From Altererythrobacter sp. BO-6 (lineage in GTDB: Bacteria; Pseudomonadota; Alphaproteobacteria; Sphingomonadales; Sphingomonadaceae), in contig NZ_CP049259.1 of the NCBI RefSeq assembly GCF_011047315.1, forward strand, positions 2,971,716 to 3,035,715: DNA of 64,000 nt, read 5' to 3'. Under the pieces are notes generated by a model that did no database searches, was not told the origin of the DNA, and saw only the letters and a list, made by a program, of their open reading frames with translations. Below are positions 54,884-63,996 of the stretch, piece by piece. The stretch's first letter is position 1. Each line of letters opens with the position of its first letter. The position numbers and the translations under genes are program-made.

Positions 54884-55789
54884 ATGAAAATCGCCATGCT
54901 GGCGCGCAATCCGAACCTCTATTCGCACCGCCGCCTGGTCGAAGCGGCGGAGGCGCGCGGGCACACGCTCGACGTGCTCAACACGCTGCGCTGCACCGTG
55001 AACATCGCCAGCCACCGCCCGACGCTGACCTACAATGGCGAAACGCTGGCGCGTTATGACGCTGTGATTCCGCGCATCGGTGCTTCGATCACCAATTATG
55101 GCCTGGCCGTTCTGCGCCAGTTCGAAATGGGCGGGGTGTGGCCGCTCAATGAAAGCGTGGCGATCGGGCGCAGCCGCGACAAGCTGCGCAGCATGCAGAT
55201 CCTGGCGAAGCACGGGATCGGGCTACCACTGACCGCTTATGCCAACGATCCCAAGCAGGCTGAGGAGATCATCAAGGCGGTCAAGGGCCCGCCGGTGGTG
55301 ATCAAGCTGCTTGAGGGAACGCAAGGCATCGGCGTGGTGCTGGCGGAAACGATGTCCAGCGCGAAGTCCGTGATCGAGGCGTTCCGCGGCGCCAATGTGA
55401 ACATCCTTGTGCAGGAATTCATCAAGGAAGCGGGCGGGACAGACATCCGCGCGCTGGTGGTGGGCGGCAAGGTGGTCGCGGCGATGAAACGCACCGGCGC
55501 GGCGGACGAATTCCGTTCCAACCTGCATCGCGGCGGCAGTGCAGAGCTGGTGAAGATTACCCCGGAGGAACGCTCCACAGCAGTGCGTGCAGCGCGCTGG
55601 ATGGGCCTCAATGTCTGCGGGGTCGATATGTTGCGTTCGAACCACGGCCCGGTGATTATGGAGGTCAATTCTTCACCCGGGCTCGAAGGAATCGAAACCG
55701 CAACCGGCAAGGACGTGGCCGGTTTGATCATCAAATTCATCGAAGAAAACGCGAAAGCCGGGAAGACGAAGACCAAAGGCAAGGGGTGA
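54884..55789 (+). CDS. rimK: Ribosomal protein S6-L-glutamate ligase RimK
   Basis: A 301-residue ATP-grasp ligase. The start [20 protein letters not shown] is the RimK signature. ATP-grasp segments are [20 protein letters not shown] (about residues 134-153) and [20 protein letters not shown] (about 170-189). Metal-binding residues occur in [20 protein letters not shown] (about 245-264). The enzyme adds glutamate residues to the C-terminus of S6 and can also make free polyglutamate. It is coupled to the rimB-like gene before it. Confidence 0.95.
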   Translation: MKIAMLARNPNLYSHRRLVEAAEARGHTLDVLNTLRCTVNIASHRPTLTYNGETLARYDAVIPRIGASITNYGLAVLRQFEMGGVWPLNESVAIGRSRDKLRSMQILAKHGIGLPLTAYANDPKQAEEIIKAVKGPPVVIKLLEGTQGIGVVLAETMSSAKSVIEAFRGANVNILVQEFIKEAGGTDIRALVVGGKVVAAMKRTGAADEFRSNLHRGGSAELVKITPEERSTAVRAARWMGLNVCGVDMLRSNHGPVIMEVNSSPGLEGIETATGKDVAGLIIKFIEENAKAGKTKTKGKG

Positions 55790-55836
55790 TATTCCGCGCG
55801 GGTCGGTCAGAACTCCGGTTTTAAGGAGGAATTTCA

Positions 55837-56322
55837 ATGGGTCGTAAGTATTCTGAAGCCTTCGCGTTGGTCGCGGCGGGTCTGGCTGCCATATCCGCAG
55901 CTCCGGTTTCGGCAGAAGACAAGTTCGTAGCCGACCGTTTGCAGGCTAGCGGCATCAAGTACGAAGTAGACAGCGATGGCGATTACAAAATCATCTATAA
56001 CTACTCGAAAGAGGGCCGGACGCAGCTGGTGTTCGTTTCCGGCAAGACCGAAACCGTCAACGGCCTGACCATTCGCGAAGTTTTCGCCCCCGCTGCGCTG
56101 GTGGACAAGCATCAGATCGACGGAGCCAAGGCGCTCGAGCTGCTACGCCATAGCGGTCAGGTAAAGATCGGCGCGTGGGAATTGCGCGGCAACATCATCT
56201 ACTTCGTGGTCAAGGTGATCGAGGATGTCAGCGCGACCGAACTCGAAGCGGCGATGGATATCGCGTCGGAATCCGCTGATGACATGGAAATCGAACTGAC
56301 CGGCGGCGCTGACGACCTTTAG
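55837..56322 (+). CDS. Exported protein, YbjN-like fold suspected
   Basis: A 161-residue exported protein with signal peptide LVAAGLAAISAAPVSAED (cleavage probably near residue 26). The mature part reads LQASGIKYEVDSDGDYKI, QLVFVSGKTETVNGLTIREV and WELRGNIIYFVVKVI, ending in acidic SADDMEIELTGGADDL. The strand-helix pattern resembles the YbjN / type III chaperone-like fold, which is only a pattern match. It has a strong ribosome site (AAGGAGGAA) 6 bases before ATG. It follows rimK by 47 bases and ends convergent with amn. Confidence 0.7.
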   Translation: MGRKYSEAFALVAAGLAAISAAPVSAEDKFVADRLQASGIKYEVDSDGDYKIIYNYSKEGRTQLVFVSGKTETVNGLTIREVFAPAALVDKHQIDGAKALELLRHSGQVKIGAWELRGNIIYFVVKVIEDVSATELEAAMDIASESADDMEIELTGGADDL

Positions 56323-56324
56323 TC

Positions 56325-57761
56325 TTAACGGAACGGGGGTTCGTTGAACGCGCGAAGCTTGCGGCTGTGCAACCGGTCACCTTCGGCGCGCAGCCGCTTG
56401 CAGGCCTGGATTCCCATCTGAAGGTGCGCGGCGATCGCTTCCTCGTAGAACTGGTTGGCCTGGCCGGGCAGCTTGATTTCGCCATGCAGCGGCTTGTCGC
56501 TGACGCACAGCAGCGTGCCATAGGGCACGCGGAAGCGATAACCCTGCGCCGCGATGGTCGCGCTTTCCATATCGATCGCGATCGCGCGGCTTTGCGAGAA
56601 CCGCTTGGCGCTGCGTGAATAGAGCAGCTCCCAGTTACGGTCGTCGGTCGTGACAACGGTTCCGGTGCGCATCCTCTGCTTGAGGTTGGCGCCCTGCGTG
56701 CCCGAAACTTCCTCGGCCGCGCCAGCAAGTGCCTGCTGGACTTCGGCGATCGGCGGGATCGGGATTTCCGGCGGCAAGACGCTGTCCAATACATTGTCGT
56801 CACGCAGATAGGCATGGGCGAGCACGAAATCGCCAATTCTCTGGGTTGAACGCAAGCCGCCGCAGTGCCCGATCATCAGCCAGGTGTGGGGGCGCAAGAC
56901 AGCCAGGTGATCGCAAATCGTCTTTGCGTTGGAGGGGCCAACACCGATATTCACCAGCGTGATGCCGCTCTTGTCGGCGCGGGTCAGGTGATAGGCGGGC
57001 ATCTGGTGCTTGCGCCATGCGGTGTCCGACAGCTGGTCCCGGCCATTTGGCGTATTCGAAGTGATGTCGAGTCCGCCGGCGCCAGTCAACGAGAGATAGC
57101 CGTCGCTACCAACCTGGCGTGCCGCCCAATCAACGAATTCATCGACATAGCGGTGATAGTTCGTGAACAGGATGAAGTCCTGGAAATCTTCGGCCCGGGT
57201 ACCGGTGTAATGCGCCAGACGGGCGAGGGAGTAATCGGTCCGCAATCCATCGAACAGCGACAGGGGCATGGGCAGGTGCGGCGTCAGGTCGCTGCCATCG
57301 GCCAGCTCGTCGCCGATCAGCGCCAGGTCGGTTGCCGGGAAATGCTTGGCCAGTTCCTGCGGCGCGATGCCAGCCATCAGTGCCCCGGCTTCCCCGTCGA
57401 GCACATAGGGGAACGGGATTTCCTGCCGCGACTGCCCGACTTCGATCTGCACATCATAATCGCGCATGATCATTTCGAGCTGATCCTGCAGATATCCCGC
57501 AAACAGGGCAGGGCGGGTGATGGTCGTGGCGTATGTGCCAGTCTGTTCAAGCCGGCCGAAGGCGCGCGAACGGTCAGCCGGAGCGCCTTCGCCCGCATAA
57601 TGAATGCGCAGCTCGGGGTACGCATAGCTGCCGTCGTTGCGCTTGCGTTCGGGCGGGGTTGCGCCGGAACGTGCATACTCCAGCACATCTGCGCGCAACG
57701 TAGCCACCGCAGTGTCATAGATGCGGGTGATTTCTTCGAAAATTTGGGAAAAGGTCTGCAT
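56325..57761 (-). CDS. amn: AMP nucleosidase
   Basis: A 478-residue enzyme hydrolysing AMP to adenine and ribose 5-phosphate. The N-terminal AMP-nucleosidase domain (about residues 1-180; YPELRIHYAGEG, PFPYVLDGEAGALMAG) precedes the phosphorylase-like domain. In it, LVNIGVGPSNAKTICDHLA (about 275-293), MIGHCGGLRSTQRIGDFVLA (about 301-320) and IDMESATIAAQGYRFRVPYG (about 405-424) match the purine nucleoside phosphorylase fold. It shapes adenylate pools in E. coli. It diverges from the serine hydrolase. Confidence 0.95.
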   Translation of the reverse strand: MQTFSQIFEEITRIYDTAVATLRADVLEYARSGATPPERKRNDGSYAYPELRIHYAGEGAPADRSRAFGRLEQTGTYATTITRPALFAGYLQDQLEMIMRDYDVQIEVGQSRQEIPFPYVLDGEAGALMAGIAPQELAKHFPATDLALIGDELADGSDLTPHLPMPLSLFDGLRTDYSLARLAHYTGTRAEDFQDFILFTNYHRYVDEFVDWAARQVGSDGYLSLTGAGGLDITSNTPNGRDQLSDTAWRKHQMPAYHLTRADKSGITLVNIGVGPSNAKTICDHLAVLRPHTWLMIGHCGGLRSTQRIGDFVLAHAYLRDDNVLDSVLPPEIPIPPIAEVQQALAGAAEEVSGTQGANLKQRMRTGTVVTTDDRNWELLYSRSAKRFSQSRAIAIDMESATIAAQGYRFRVPYGTLLCVSDKPLHGEIKLPGQANQFYEEAIAAHLQMGIQACKRLRAEGDRLHSRKLRAFNEPPFR

Positions 57762-57807
57762 GAGCGGCCTCTAACGCTTTCGCGCGACATTTCAAGGACG
57801 CGGAGTC

Positions 57808-57822
57808 GCAAGGGCCCCTTGC
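57808..57822. promoter_or_regulatory. 15-bp palindrome in the amn / serine hydrolase divergent gap
   Basis: GCAAGGG-c-CCCTTGC is a perfect inverted repeat with a one-base centre, in the 119-base gap between the two divergent starts. It may be an operator acting on either gene; no evidence decides. Confidence 0.3.
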
Positions 57823-57880
57823 TAAGCCCGGCATATCCGGCGATCATTGATGCGACGGGGAATTGCCTGGGAGGAACGCA

Positions 57881-59383
57881 ATGAAATTCAAAGCTGCAGC
57901 CGGTGCCGCGCTGGCGTGGTCGGCATTTGCTCCGGTAGTGGTGCAGGCGGAAAGCGGCTCGATCGAGGATGTCGCGTCGCAAATTGACGCGATATTCGCC
58001 CAGGCCAAGGAGGAGGCGCACGTTCCTGCCCTGGTCTATGGCGTGGTCAAGGATGGCGAATTCGTGTTGTTCAAGGCGATGGGGGATCGCGATATCGGCA
58101 CGCCCCAGATCGAGCCCATCGATGGCGATACTCGCTTCCGCATTGCGTCCATGTCGAAGGCTTTTACTGCGGCGGCGATCCTGAAGCTGCGCGACGACGG
58201 CAGGCTTTCGCTCAGCGATCCGGCGGTCAAGCATGTGCCCGAACTCGCCAATTGGCAGAAGCCTACCGGCGATGCGCCGGATATCACGGTGGGCGACCTG
58301 CTCCACCACACCGGCGGGCTGGTCGAGGATAACCCATGGGGTGACCGGCAGCAGGACCTGTCCGAAGCCGCTTTTAGCCAGATGATCGCGGGCGGCATGG
58401 ATTTCGCGACAACGCCGGGAACACGCTACGAATACTCGAACTATGGCTTCGCGCTGTTGGGGCGGATCGTCAGCAATGTCTCCGGCAAACCCTATCAGGA
58501 TTATATCCGCGAAGAGATCATGCTGCCGCTGGGGATGACCAGCACCGGCTATGACGTACTCGCCAGCCCGCCCGAGACGCGCGCGATCGGCTATCGCTGG
58601 GAGAACGGCGGTTATCGCCGCGAACCGGACATGCCCGATGGTGCGTTCGGGGCGATGGGCGGGGTCGAGACTACGGCGAACGACTATGCCAAATGGATGG
58701 CCTTCCTGCTGTCGGCCTGGCCAGCCTCTGATGCACCCGAGGCCGGGCCGCTGCGCCGCTCGTCAGTGCGCGAAATGGTCAAATGGGTGGCCATGCGCCA
58801 AGGCTATGACCGCCCCGCAAACCTCGGGCCGCCGTGCCGCGTCGGGCAGGGCTATGGCATGGGGCTGGTGGTCTATGACGATTGCCAGCTCGGCCGCGTG
58901 GTCCAGCACAATGGTGGCTATCCCGGCTATGGTTCGACCATGCAGTTTATGCCCGAGGCAGGGATGGGCATGTTTTCGTTCAACGCGCGAACCTATTTCA
59001 GCAATTCGGGCGGGGTGCGGCAGGCACTGCACCTGCTCCGTAACGCGGGGCTTGCGCCCGATCGCGCGATCGAGGTTTCAGCCGGACTAGCCTCCGCCTA
59101 TGGCTTCGCCCGCAGTGCCTGGGAAAAGGGCGATCCGGAAGCCGCGCCATTGGCGGTGAATGTCGCGCTTGACCGCGACATTGCGGATCGCCGCGCAGAG
59201 CTCGCCGCGCTCAAGCGCGAAGTTGGCAGTTGCGACACCTCTGCAGCGATCAGCCCGATCTCAGCCATGGAGGGCACTTTCGAGTGGTCCTGCGAGCGAG
59301 GCACCGTCTCAGGGCGTGTGCAGCGCGCGCCGATCACTGCTATCGAATTGCAGGTGCTCGATTTCAGGCGCAAGCCCGAATGA
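57881..59383 (+). CDS. Serine hydrolase, class C beta-lactamase / PBP-like family, exported (second copy)
   Basis: A 500-residue exported protein; signal AAAGAALAWSAFAPVVVQA. Active-site motifs are SMSK (in RIASMSKAFTAAAI, about residue 92), YSN (TRYEYSNYGFALLGR, about 186) and HNG (VVQHNGGYPGYGS, about 345). The tail (about residues 410-500) is an extra domain with two cysteines (SCDTSAA and EWSCERG). It shares the fold but little sequence with the serine hydrolase at 4546-6039. Substrate is unknown. A clear ribosome site GGGAGGAA precedes ATG 57881. Confidence 0.87.
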   Translation: MKFKAAAGAALAWSAFAPVVVQAESGSIEDVASQIDAIFAQAKEEAHVPALVYGVVKDGEFVLFKAMGDRDIGTPQIEPIDGDTRFRIASMSKAFTAAAILKLRDDGRLSLSDPAVKHVPELANWQKPTGDAPDITVGDLLHHTGGLVEDNPWGDRQQDLSEAAFSQMIAGGMDFATTPGTRYEYSNYGFALLGRIVSNVSGKPYQDYIREEIMLPLGMTSTGYDVLASPPETRAIGYRWENGGYRREPDMPDGAFGAMGGVETTANDYAKWMAFLLSAWPASDAPEAGPLRRSSVREMVKWVAMRQGYDRPANLGPPCRVGQGYGMGLVVYDDCQLGRVVQHNGGYPGYGSTMQFMPEAGMGMFSFNARTYFSNSGGVRQALHLLRNAGLAPDRAIEVSAGLASAYGFARSAWEKGDPEAAPLAVNVALDRDIADRRAELAALKREVGSCDTSAAISPISAMEGTFEWSCERGTVSGRVQRAPITAIELQVLDFRRKPE

Positions 59384-59411
59384 AAAGGGGCGCGGCCTTG
59401 CGGTCGCGCCC
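59384..59411 (-). terminator. Bidirectional hairpin terminator between the serine hydrolase and rplI
   Basis: GGGCGCGGCC (59388-59397) pairs with GGTCGCGCCC (59402-59411), a 10-bp stem with loop ttgc. On the minus strand it is followed by CTTTTCATT, so it best serves the rpsF-rpsR-rplI transcript. The plus side lacks a T run. Confidence 0.7.
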
Positions 59412-59440
59412 TCTAACTGGCTGAAGCCGTTTGAAGCCGG

Positions 59441-60055
59441 TCAGGCTTCGTCTTCGGCTCGATCTTCGAGCAGGTCAGCGGGGATTTCGCCCGGCTCAAG
59501 CCCTGCATTGTCGATGCGGGTGTCGGCGGCCGCTTCTTCGATCTCGCGCTGTTCGTCTTCGAAGATCTGGGCGAGCACGTCGACGCCCTGGCTCTGCAGC
59601 TCGGCTTCGTCGTCCGAACGGGCCACATTGGCCTTCACGGTAACGTGAACTTCCGGGTGCAGCGCAACGGTCACGTCGTGCATGCCGATGGTCTTGATCG
59701 GGTGACCCATCACAACCTGCTTCTTGTCGACGGCGTGGCCCTGTTCGTTCAGGCCGACAACGATATCGCGCACGCTCACCGAACCATAAAGCTGGCCAGC
59801 ATTCGACGAAGCGCGGATCAGCACGATCTCTGCCCCGGCGACCTTTTCACCAAGCTTTTCGGCTTCGGCGCGCTTCTCGGCGTTTTCCTTTTCCAGGCGT
59901 TCGCGGTTGGCTTCGAAAACCTTCTTGTTGGCGTCGTTGGCACGCAGGGCCTTCTTCTGCGGGAGCAGGAAGTTGCGCGCATAGCCGTCCTTCACAGTGA
60001 CGACGTCACCGATCGAGCCGAGTTTCTCGATGCGTTCGAGGAGGATGATATCCAT
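59441..60055 (-). CDS. rplI: 50S ribosomal protein L9 with acidic C-terminal extension
   Basis: A 204-residue L9. The N-domain [19 protein letters not shown] and [19 protein letters not shown] (about residues 20-38) is standard, followed by the long linker helix and a C-domain ([38 protein letters not shown]) that ends near residue 150. About 50 further residues are acidic ([20 protein letters not shown], ending [10 protein letters not shown]), whereas E. coli L9 has 149. The ATG at 60055 follows GGGGAGA. The last gene of rpsF-rpsR-rplI. Confidence 0.95.
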   Translation of the reverse strand: MDIILLERIEKLGSIGDVVTVKDGYARNFLLPQKKALRANDANKKVFEANRERLEKENAEKRAEAEKLGEKVAGAEIVLIRASSNAGQLYGSVSVRDIVVGLNEQGHAVDKKQVVMGHPIKTIGMHDVTVALHPEVHVTVKANVARSDDEAELQSQGVDVLAQIFEDEQREIEEAAADTRIDNAGLEPGEIPADLLEDRAEDEA

Positions 60056-60068
60056 GTCTCTTCTCCCC

Positions 60069-60293
60069 TTACTTAACGATGTACGGCAGCAGGCCGATGT
60101 GGCGTGCACGCTTGATCGCCTTGGCGAGTTCGCGCTGCTTCTTGGCGGAAACGGCGGTGATGCGCGAAGGCACTATCTTGCCGCGTTCGGACATGAAGCC
60201 CTGCAGCAGACGCACGTCCTTGTAATCGATCTTCGGAGCGTTCTTGCCCGCGAAGGGGCAGCTCTTGCGGCGGCGGAAAAACGGGCGGGCCAT
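60069..60293 (-). CDS. rpsR: 30S ribosomal protein S18
   Basis: A 74-residue S18. The sequence [59 protein letters not shown] (residues about 24-64, quoted in part) is typical, with basic C-terminal segment [13 protein letters not shown] single N-terminal Cys replaces the zinc-ligand set seen in some bacteria. Its ATG shares a base with the rpsF stop (TGATG). Confidence 0.96.
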   Translation of the reverse strand: MARPFFRRRKSCPFAGKNAPKIDYKDVRLLQGFMSERGKIVPSRITAVSAKKQRELAKAIKRARHIGLLPYIVK

Positions 60294-60655
60294 CAGTCTT
60301 CTCCTCGCTCGCTGCGACGCTTGCGCTCGCGATCCTGCTTGCGCATCATCACCGAAGGGCCACCTTCATGCTCGTCCACGCGGACGGTCATGTAGCGGAT
60401 CACATCTTCGTTGATGCGGGTCTGGCGCTCGAGCTCTTCCACTACCGAGCCGGGGGCTTCGATGTTGAGCAGCACGAAATGCGCCTTGCGGTTGCGGTCG
60501 ATCTTGTAGGCCAGGGACTTGAGGCCCCAGGTCTCGGTCTTGGTAACCTTGCCTTGATTCTGTTCGACGATTTCGGTCGCCGCGGCCGCCAGCGCATCGA
60601 CTTGAGCCTGGCTCAGGTCCTGACGCGCAAGAAAGACATGCTCGTAAAGAGCCAT
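60293..60655 (-). CDS. rpsF: 30S ribosomal protein S6
   Basis: A 120-residue S6. The core matches the family: [40 protein letters not shown] (about residues 38-57) and [20 protein letters not shown]. The C-terminal tail is strongly basic, then ends SERGED. The last residues Glu-Asp are the place where RimK would add glutamates, and a rimK gene is in this window. The ATG at 60655 is the family start and has AAGGAAG upstream; the upstream open frame is not S6-like. Confidence 0.96.
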   Translation of the reverse strand: MALYEHVFLARQDLSQAQVDALAAAATEIVEQNQGKVTKTETWGLKSLAYKIDRNRKAHFVLLNIEAPGSVVEELERQTRINEDVIRYMTVRVDEHEGGPSVMMRKQDRERKRRSERGED

Positions 60656-60866
60656 CTCGCTTCCTTTCACTTCCTGCCGATCGCTGGCTGATCCCGCGGG
60701 GTCATCTGACCTTGGGCGGGCGCCCCTCCGGCTTTCTTCATACCCCGGGGCAGCGGATCCGCCGCGAGGAAGGCGCGCACATAGCGGGTTTCGCTCATAA
60801 TGCAAGGCTTGCGTGCTGCGGCCGGCGCGGGCAGTGCTGCTCGGTGAAACGGCAAGGGAGATTGGC

Positions 60867-61824
60867 ATGCCAGGTGGATTGATGGCTCTGCTCGATGATG
60901 TTTCGATCATCGCCCGTGCAGCGGCCGCTTCGATCGACGATGTCAGCGTGGCGGCGGGCAAGGCCGGGACCAAGGCCGCCGGGGTCGTGATTGACGATGC
61001 GGCGGTAACGCCGGGTTACGTCACCGGCCTTTCCCCCGCGCGCGAATTGCCGATCATCTGGAACATCACCAAGGGCAGCCTGAAAAACAAGCTCCTGATC
61101 CTGTTGCCGGGCGCGCTGCTGCTCAGCTGGCTGTTGCCGCAAGCGATTATCTTCCTGCTGATGCTGGGCGGAGGCTATCTCTGCTACGAAGGGGCTGAAA
61201 AAGTGCTGGAAAAGCTGGGCGAGCCCAAGCACGGCAAAACGCTGGAGGACCCGATCGAGGATCCGGCGGGAATTCGAGAAAGACCGCGTCAATGGGGCGA
61301 TCCGCACCGATTTGATCCTGTCGGCGGAAATCATGGCGATTTCGCTCAATGAAATTGCGACGATTTCGGACAGTTTCTGGATCCGGGCTGCCGCGCTGGC
61401 GGCCGTGGGCATTGCGATCACCTTTGCCGTTTATGGCGCCGTCGCGCTGATCGTGAAGATGGATGATGTCGGGCTGCATCTGGCCGAGCGCGACAACGGT
61501 CTGGCGAAGCGAGTAGGGCGGATGCTGCTCCACGCGATGCCCCGACTGTTGGTGCTGCTGTCGGCGGTTGGAACGGTAGCGATGCTGTGGGTCGGCGGCG
61601 GGATCATCCTCCACGGGCTCGAAGAAATCGGCCTCCATGCTCCGGCTGACTGGGCACATGGTTTGCAGCATGCAGTCGAACACGCAACCGGGGCGCTGGG
61701 CGGCGTGCTGGGCTGGGCGACCTATGCCGGGGTTTCGGCCATCTTCGGGTTGGTGCTGGGTGGAGTGATCGTTTTCATCCTCCACCGCGTTTTACGCTTC
61801 AATCCCCACGCAGAGGCACATTGA
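60867..61824 (+). pseudogene. DUF808 (YedI) family membrane protein, one-base frameshift
   Basis: The gene starts at ATG 60867 with AAGGGAG upstream: [20 protein letters not shown] is the DUF808 signature, followed by [20 protein letters not shown] and several membrane helices (LLILLPGALLLSWLLPQAI). Around 61268-61270 (run of three G) the frame shifts. Removing one G restores EDPAEFEKDRVNGAIRTDL, matching the family, and joins LILSAEIMAISLNEIATISD and four more helices through to 61824, about 318 residues (E. coli YedI has 305). As written the first frame ends at 61352 in unrelated sequence. Function of DUF808 is unknown. Confidence 0.85.
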
Positions 61825-61825
61825 G

Positions 61826-62473
61826 ATGAGCGAACACTCGGTTCTCTACACTTGCGCGCGGTCGCGCGGGCTTCGCGCGACCTGGGCGGCAGAGGAAGCG
61901 GACGTCGATATCGAGCTGAAGGTGCTGCCGTTTCCGCCGCGCTACCTTGCGCCGGAATATCTTGAGATAAATCCACTCGGCACCGTTCCGCTACTGGTAG
62001 ACGGTGAGGCGCGCATGACCGAGAGCTGCGCCATCGCGCATTACCTCGCCAGCAAGGACGGGCCTTCGCCGCTGGTCGTGATGCCCGGCGAGGCTGACTA
62101 CGCCGCCTATTGCGACTTCACCTTCCACGCCGACGCGACGATTACCTTCCCGCAGACGGTCTACATGCGCTTCTGCCTGTTCGAGAAGGACAAGGGACTG
62201 GAAGAAGCGGGCCACTCCTACGCCAAGTGGTTCTGGAAGCGGTTGGTGAAGCTCGAACAGCGACTGGACGGACGCGAATTCCTCTGTGCGGATCGCTTTA
62301 CCGTGGCGGATATCTGCTGCGGTTATGCGCTGATCCTGGCGCAGAGCGTTGGGCTCGATGAAGGCGTGCCCGATAATCTCAAGGCCTATCGCGAGCGGCT
62401 GACCGCGCGCAAAGCCTACAAACGTGCCTTTGCCCGCGAGGAAGCCGGGCGCAAGGCGCTGGAGGCGAGCTAG
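61826..62473 (+). CDS. Glutathione S-transferase family protein
   Basis: A 215-residue cytosolic GST. The thioredoxin-like N-domain has the usual PEYLEINPLGTVPLLVDGEA (about residues 39-58) and the TESCAIAHYLA segment that binds the glutathione gamma-glutamyl group (about 63-73). The catalytic residue is probably in YTCARSRGLRATW (about 8-20), where a Cys and Ser are available, so Tyr-, Ser- or Cys-type cannot be fixed. The C-domain helices include FTVADICCGYALILA. It starts one base after the DUF808 stop. Substrate unknown. Confidence 0.9.
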   Translation: MSEHSVLYTCARSRGLRATWAAEEADVDIELKVLPFPPRYLAPEYLEINPLGTVPLLVDGEARMTESCAIAHYLASKDGPSPLVVMPGEADYAAYCDFTFHADATITFPQTVYMRFCLFEKDKGLEEAGHSYAKWFWKRLVKLEQRLDGREFLCADRFTVADICCGYALILAQSVGLDEGVPDNLKAYRERLTARKAYKRAFAREEAGRKALEAS

Positions 62474-63996
62474 GCCGCCTGGTCGGGCGTGACCGGGCGC
62501 TGGCTCAATTCGCGCCGTAGCAGCTTGCCTAGCGGATCGCGTGGCAGCTGGTCGACGAACTCCACATAGCGCGGGCGCTTGTACCCTGCGATCCGCCCCT
62601 TGAAGCGCGCGGTGATTTCTTCACGGCTCAGCTCCATGCCGGGTTTTAAAACGACAAAAGCTTTTACCGCTTCGCCCCATTGATTGTCCGGAACGCCGCA
62701 GCATCCGGCGTCCGCGACTTCGGGCATGTCGGCGAACACGGCGTCGACTTCCGCCGGATAGACGTTCTCGCCGCCGGTCTTGATCAGTTCCTTGGCGCGG
62801 CCGAGCAGGTAGAACAGGCCGCGCTCGTCCATCGTGCCAAGGTCGCCACTGCGCAGCCAGCCATGGCCAAGCGCGGCTTCGGTCGCCTCCGGATTGCGCC
62901 AATAGCCAAGCATGACCGAGGGGCCGCGCATGCAGATCTCGCCCTCTTCCCCCGGCGGCAACATGTTCCCGTCGGGATTGAGGATGCACATTTCGACATG
63001 CGCCATCGGCCAGCCGATCGAGTGCGGATGTTCGAGCATGTCGGGATAATCGATCGCGGTCGAAAAGCCGCAAATCTCCGTCTGGCCGTAGCCGCCGACG
63101 ACACGGCAGTCCCACAGCTGCTCGAACGGCGCGTAGATCTGTGGGCGGCCCATGCCAGCACCGCCGGTGTAATTGGTGAGCGGCATTGCGCCGTCGCGCA
63201 CTGCCTCCATCTGCAACCACGGAAAGGAAATCTGCGGGAAAGCGCTGGTCGTGGTGCATTGCTCGCGGTGAAGCAGGTCCAGGATCGCGGCGCTGTCATC
63301 GTCGCGCTGGGCGAACACCATGGTCCCGCCGCATGCGATCATCGCCGCGACCTGCTGCATCCCGACAACGTGAAACAGCGGATTGACTGAAAGCAGGCGC
63401 TCCTTGTCGGTCCAGCCGCGCCGCGTGCACATGCCCAGCGCCGCAGCCGCAATCGCGCTGCCCGCCTGCAGGCAACCCTTGGGCCGCCCGGTCGTGCCGC
63501 TGGTGTACATCATGTAGAGCGGACGTTCCGGCTCAAGGTCAGGCAAGTTCTGGCGGGGCTGGGCGCTAGTGACGATGCGTTCGAACGCGCCTTGGGGATC
63601 GTGCCGCTCGTCGACCAGTACCACTTCGCCGGTCTCGCTTTCGCTCAGCATTTGCGCGAAACGCGGGCTGGCAAAGGTCATGGAAACCTTGGCATTGCCC
63701 ATGATCCAGCCGATCTCGCCCGGCGCCAGCCGCCAATTGAGCAGTACCGCGATCGCGCCGATCCGCCCGCAGGCGAGCAGCGTGGTGACATAGGGTGCGC
63801 CATCGGTCAGCAGCAGCGCCACCCGGTCGCCCGGTTCGATCCCGCGGGTGAGTAGCCACTGCGCCAGATTATCGACCCGCTGGCTCAGTTCGACCCAGTT
63901 GAGGCGCTGCGCGTTGTCTATCGTCGCTTCGCGGCCCGCCAGCCGCCGCGCATTGGCACGAAACAGCGTGTCGAGGGAGAAATCGCGCGTGTTCAT
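62470..63996 (-). CDS. AMP-binding acyl-CoA synthetase
   Basis: A 508-residue adenylate-forming enzyme (ANL superfamily) that activates a carboxylate as acyl-AMP then acyl-CoA. The P-loop-like motif is YTSGTTGRPKGCLQ (about residues 163-176). Further core motifs are GGYGQTEICGFSTA (about 302-315), LRSGDLGTMDERGLFYLLGR (about 382-401) and KTGGENVYPAEVDAVF (about 407-422). The C-terminal hinge and catalytic Lys lie in LPRDPLGKLLRREL. Substrate could be fatty, aromatic or crotonobetaine-like. The gene is complete: its ATG is at 63996, four bases from the window edge. Confidence 0.93.
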   Translation of the reverse strand: MNTRDFSLDTLFRANARRLAGREATIDNAQRLNWVELSQRVDNLAQWLLTRGIEPGDRVALLLTDGAPYVTTLLACGRIGAIAVLLNWRLAPGEIGWIMGNAKVSMTFASPRFAQMLSESETGEVVLVDERHDPQGAFERIVTSAQPRQNLPDLEPERPLYMMYTSGTTGRPKGCLQAGSAIAAAALGMCTRRGWTDKERLLSVNPLFHVVGMQQVAAMIACGGTMVFAQRDDDSAAILDLLHREQCTTTSAFPQISFPWLQMEAVRDGAMPLTNYTGGAGMGRPQIYAPFEQLWDCRVVGGYGQTEICGFSTAIDYPDMLEHPHSIGWPMAHVEMCILNPDGNMLPPGEEGEICMRGPSVMLGYWRNPEATEAALGHGWLRSGDLGTMDERGLFYLLGRAKELIKTGGENVYPAEVDAVFADMPEVADAGCCGVPDNQWGEAVKAFVVLKPGMELSREEITARFKGRIAGYKRPRYVEFVDQLPRDPLGKLLRRELSQRPVTPDQAA

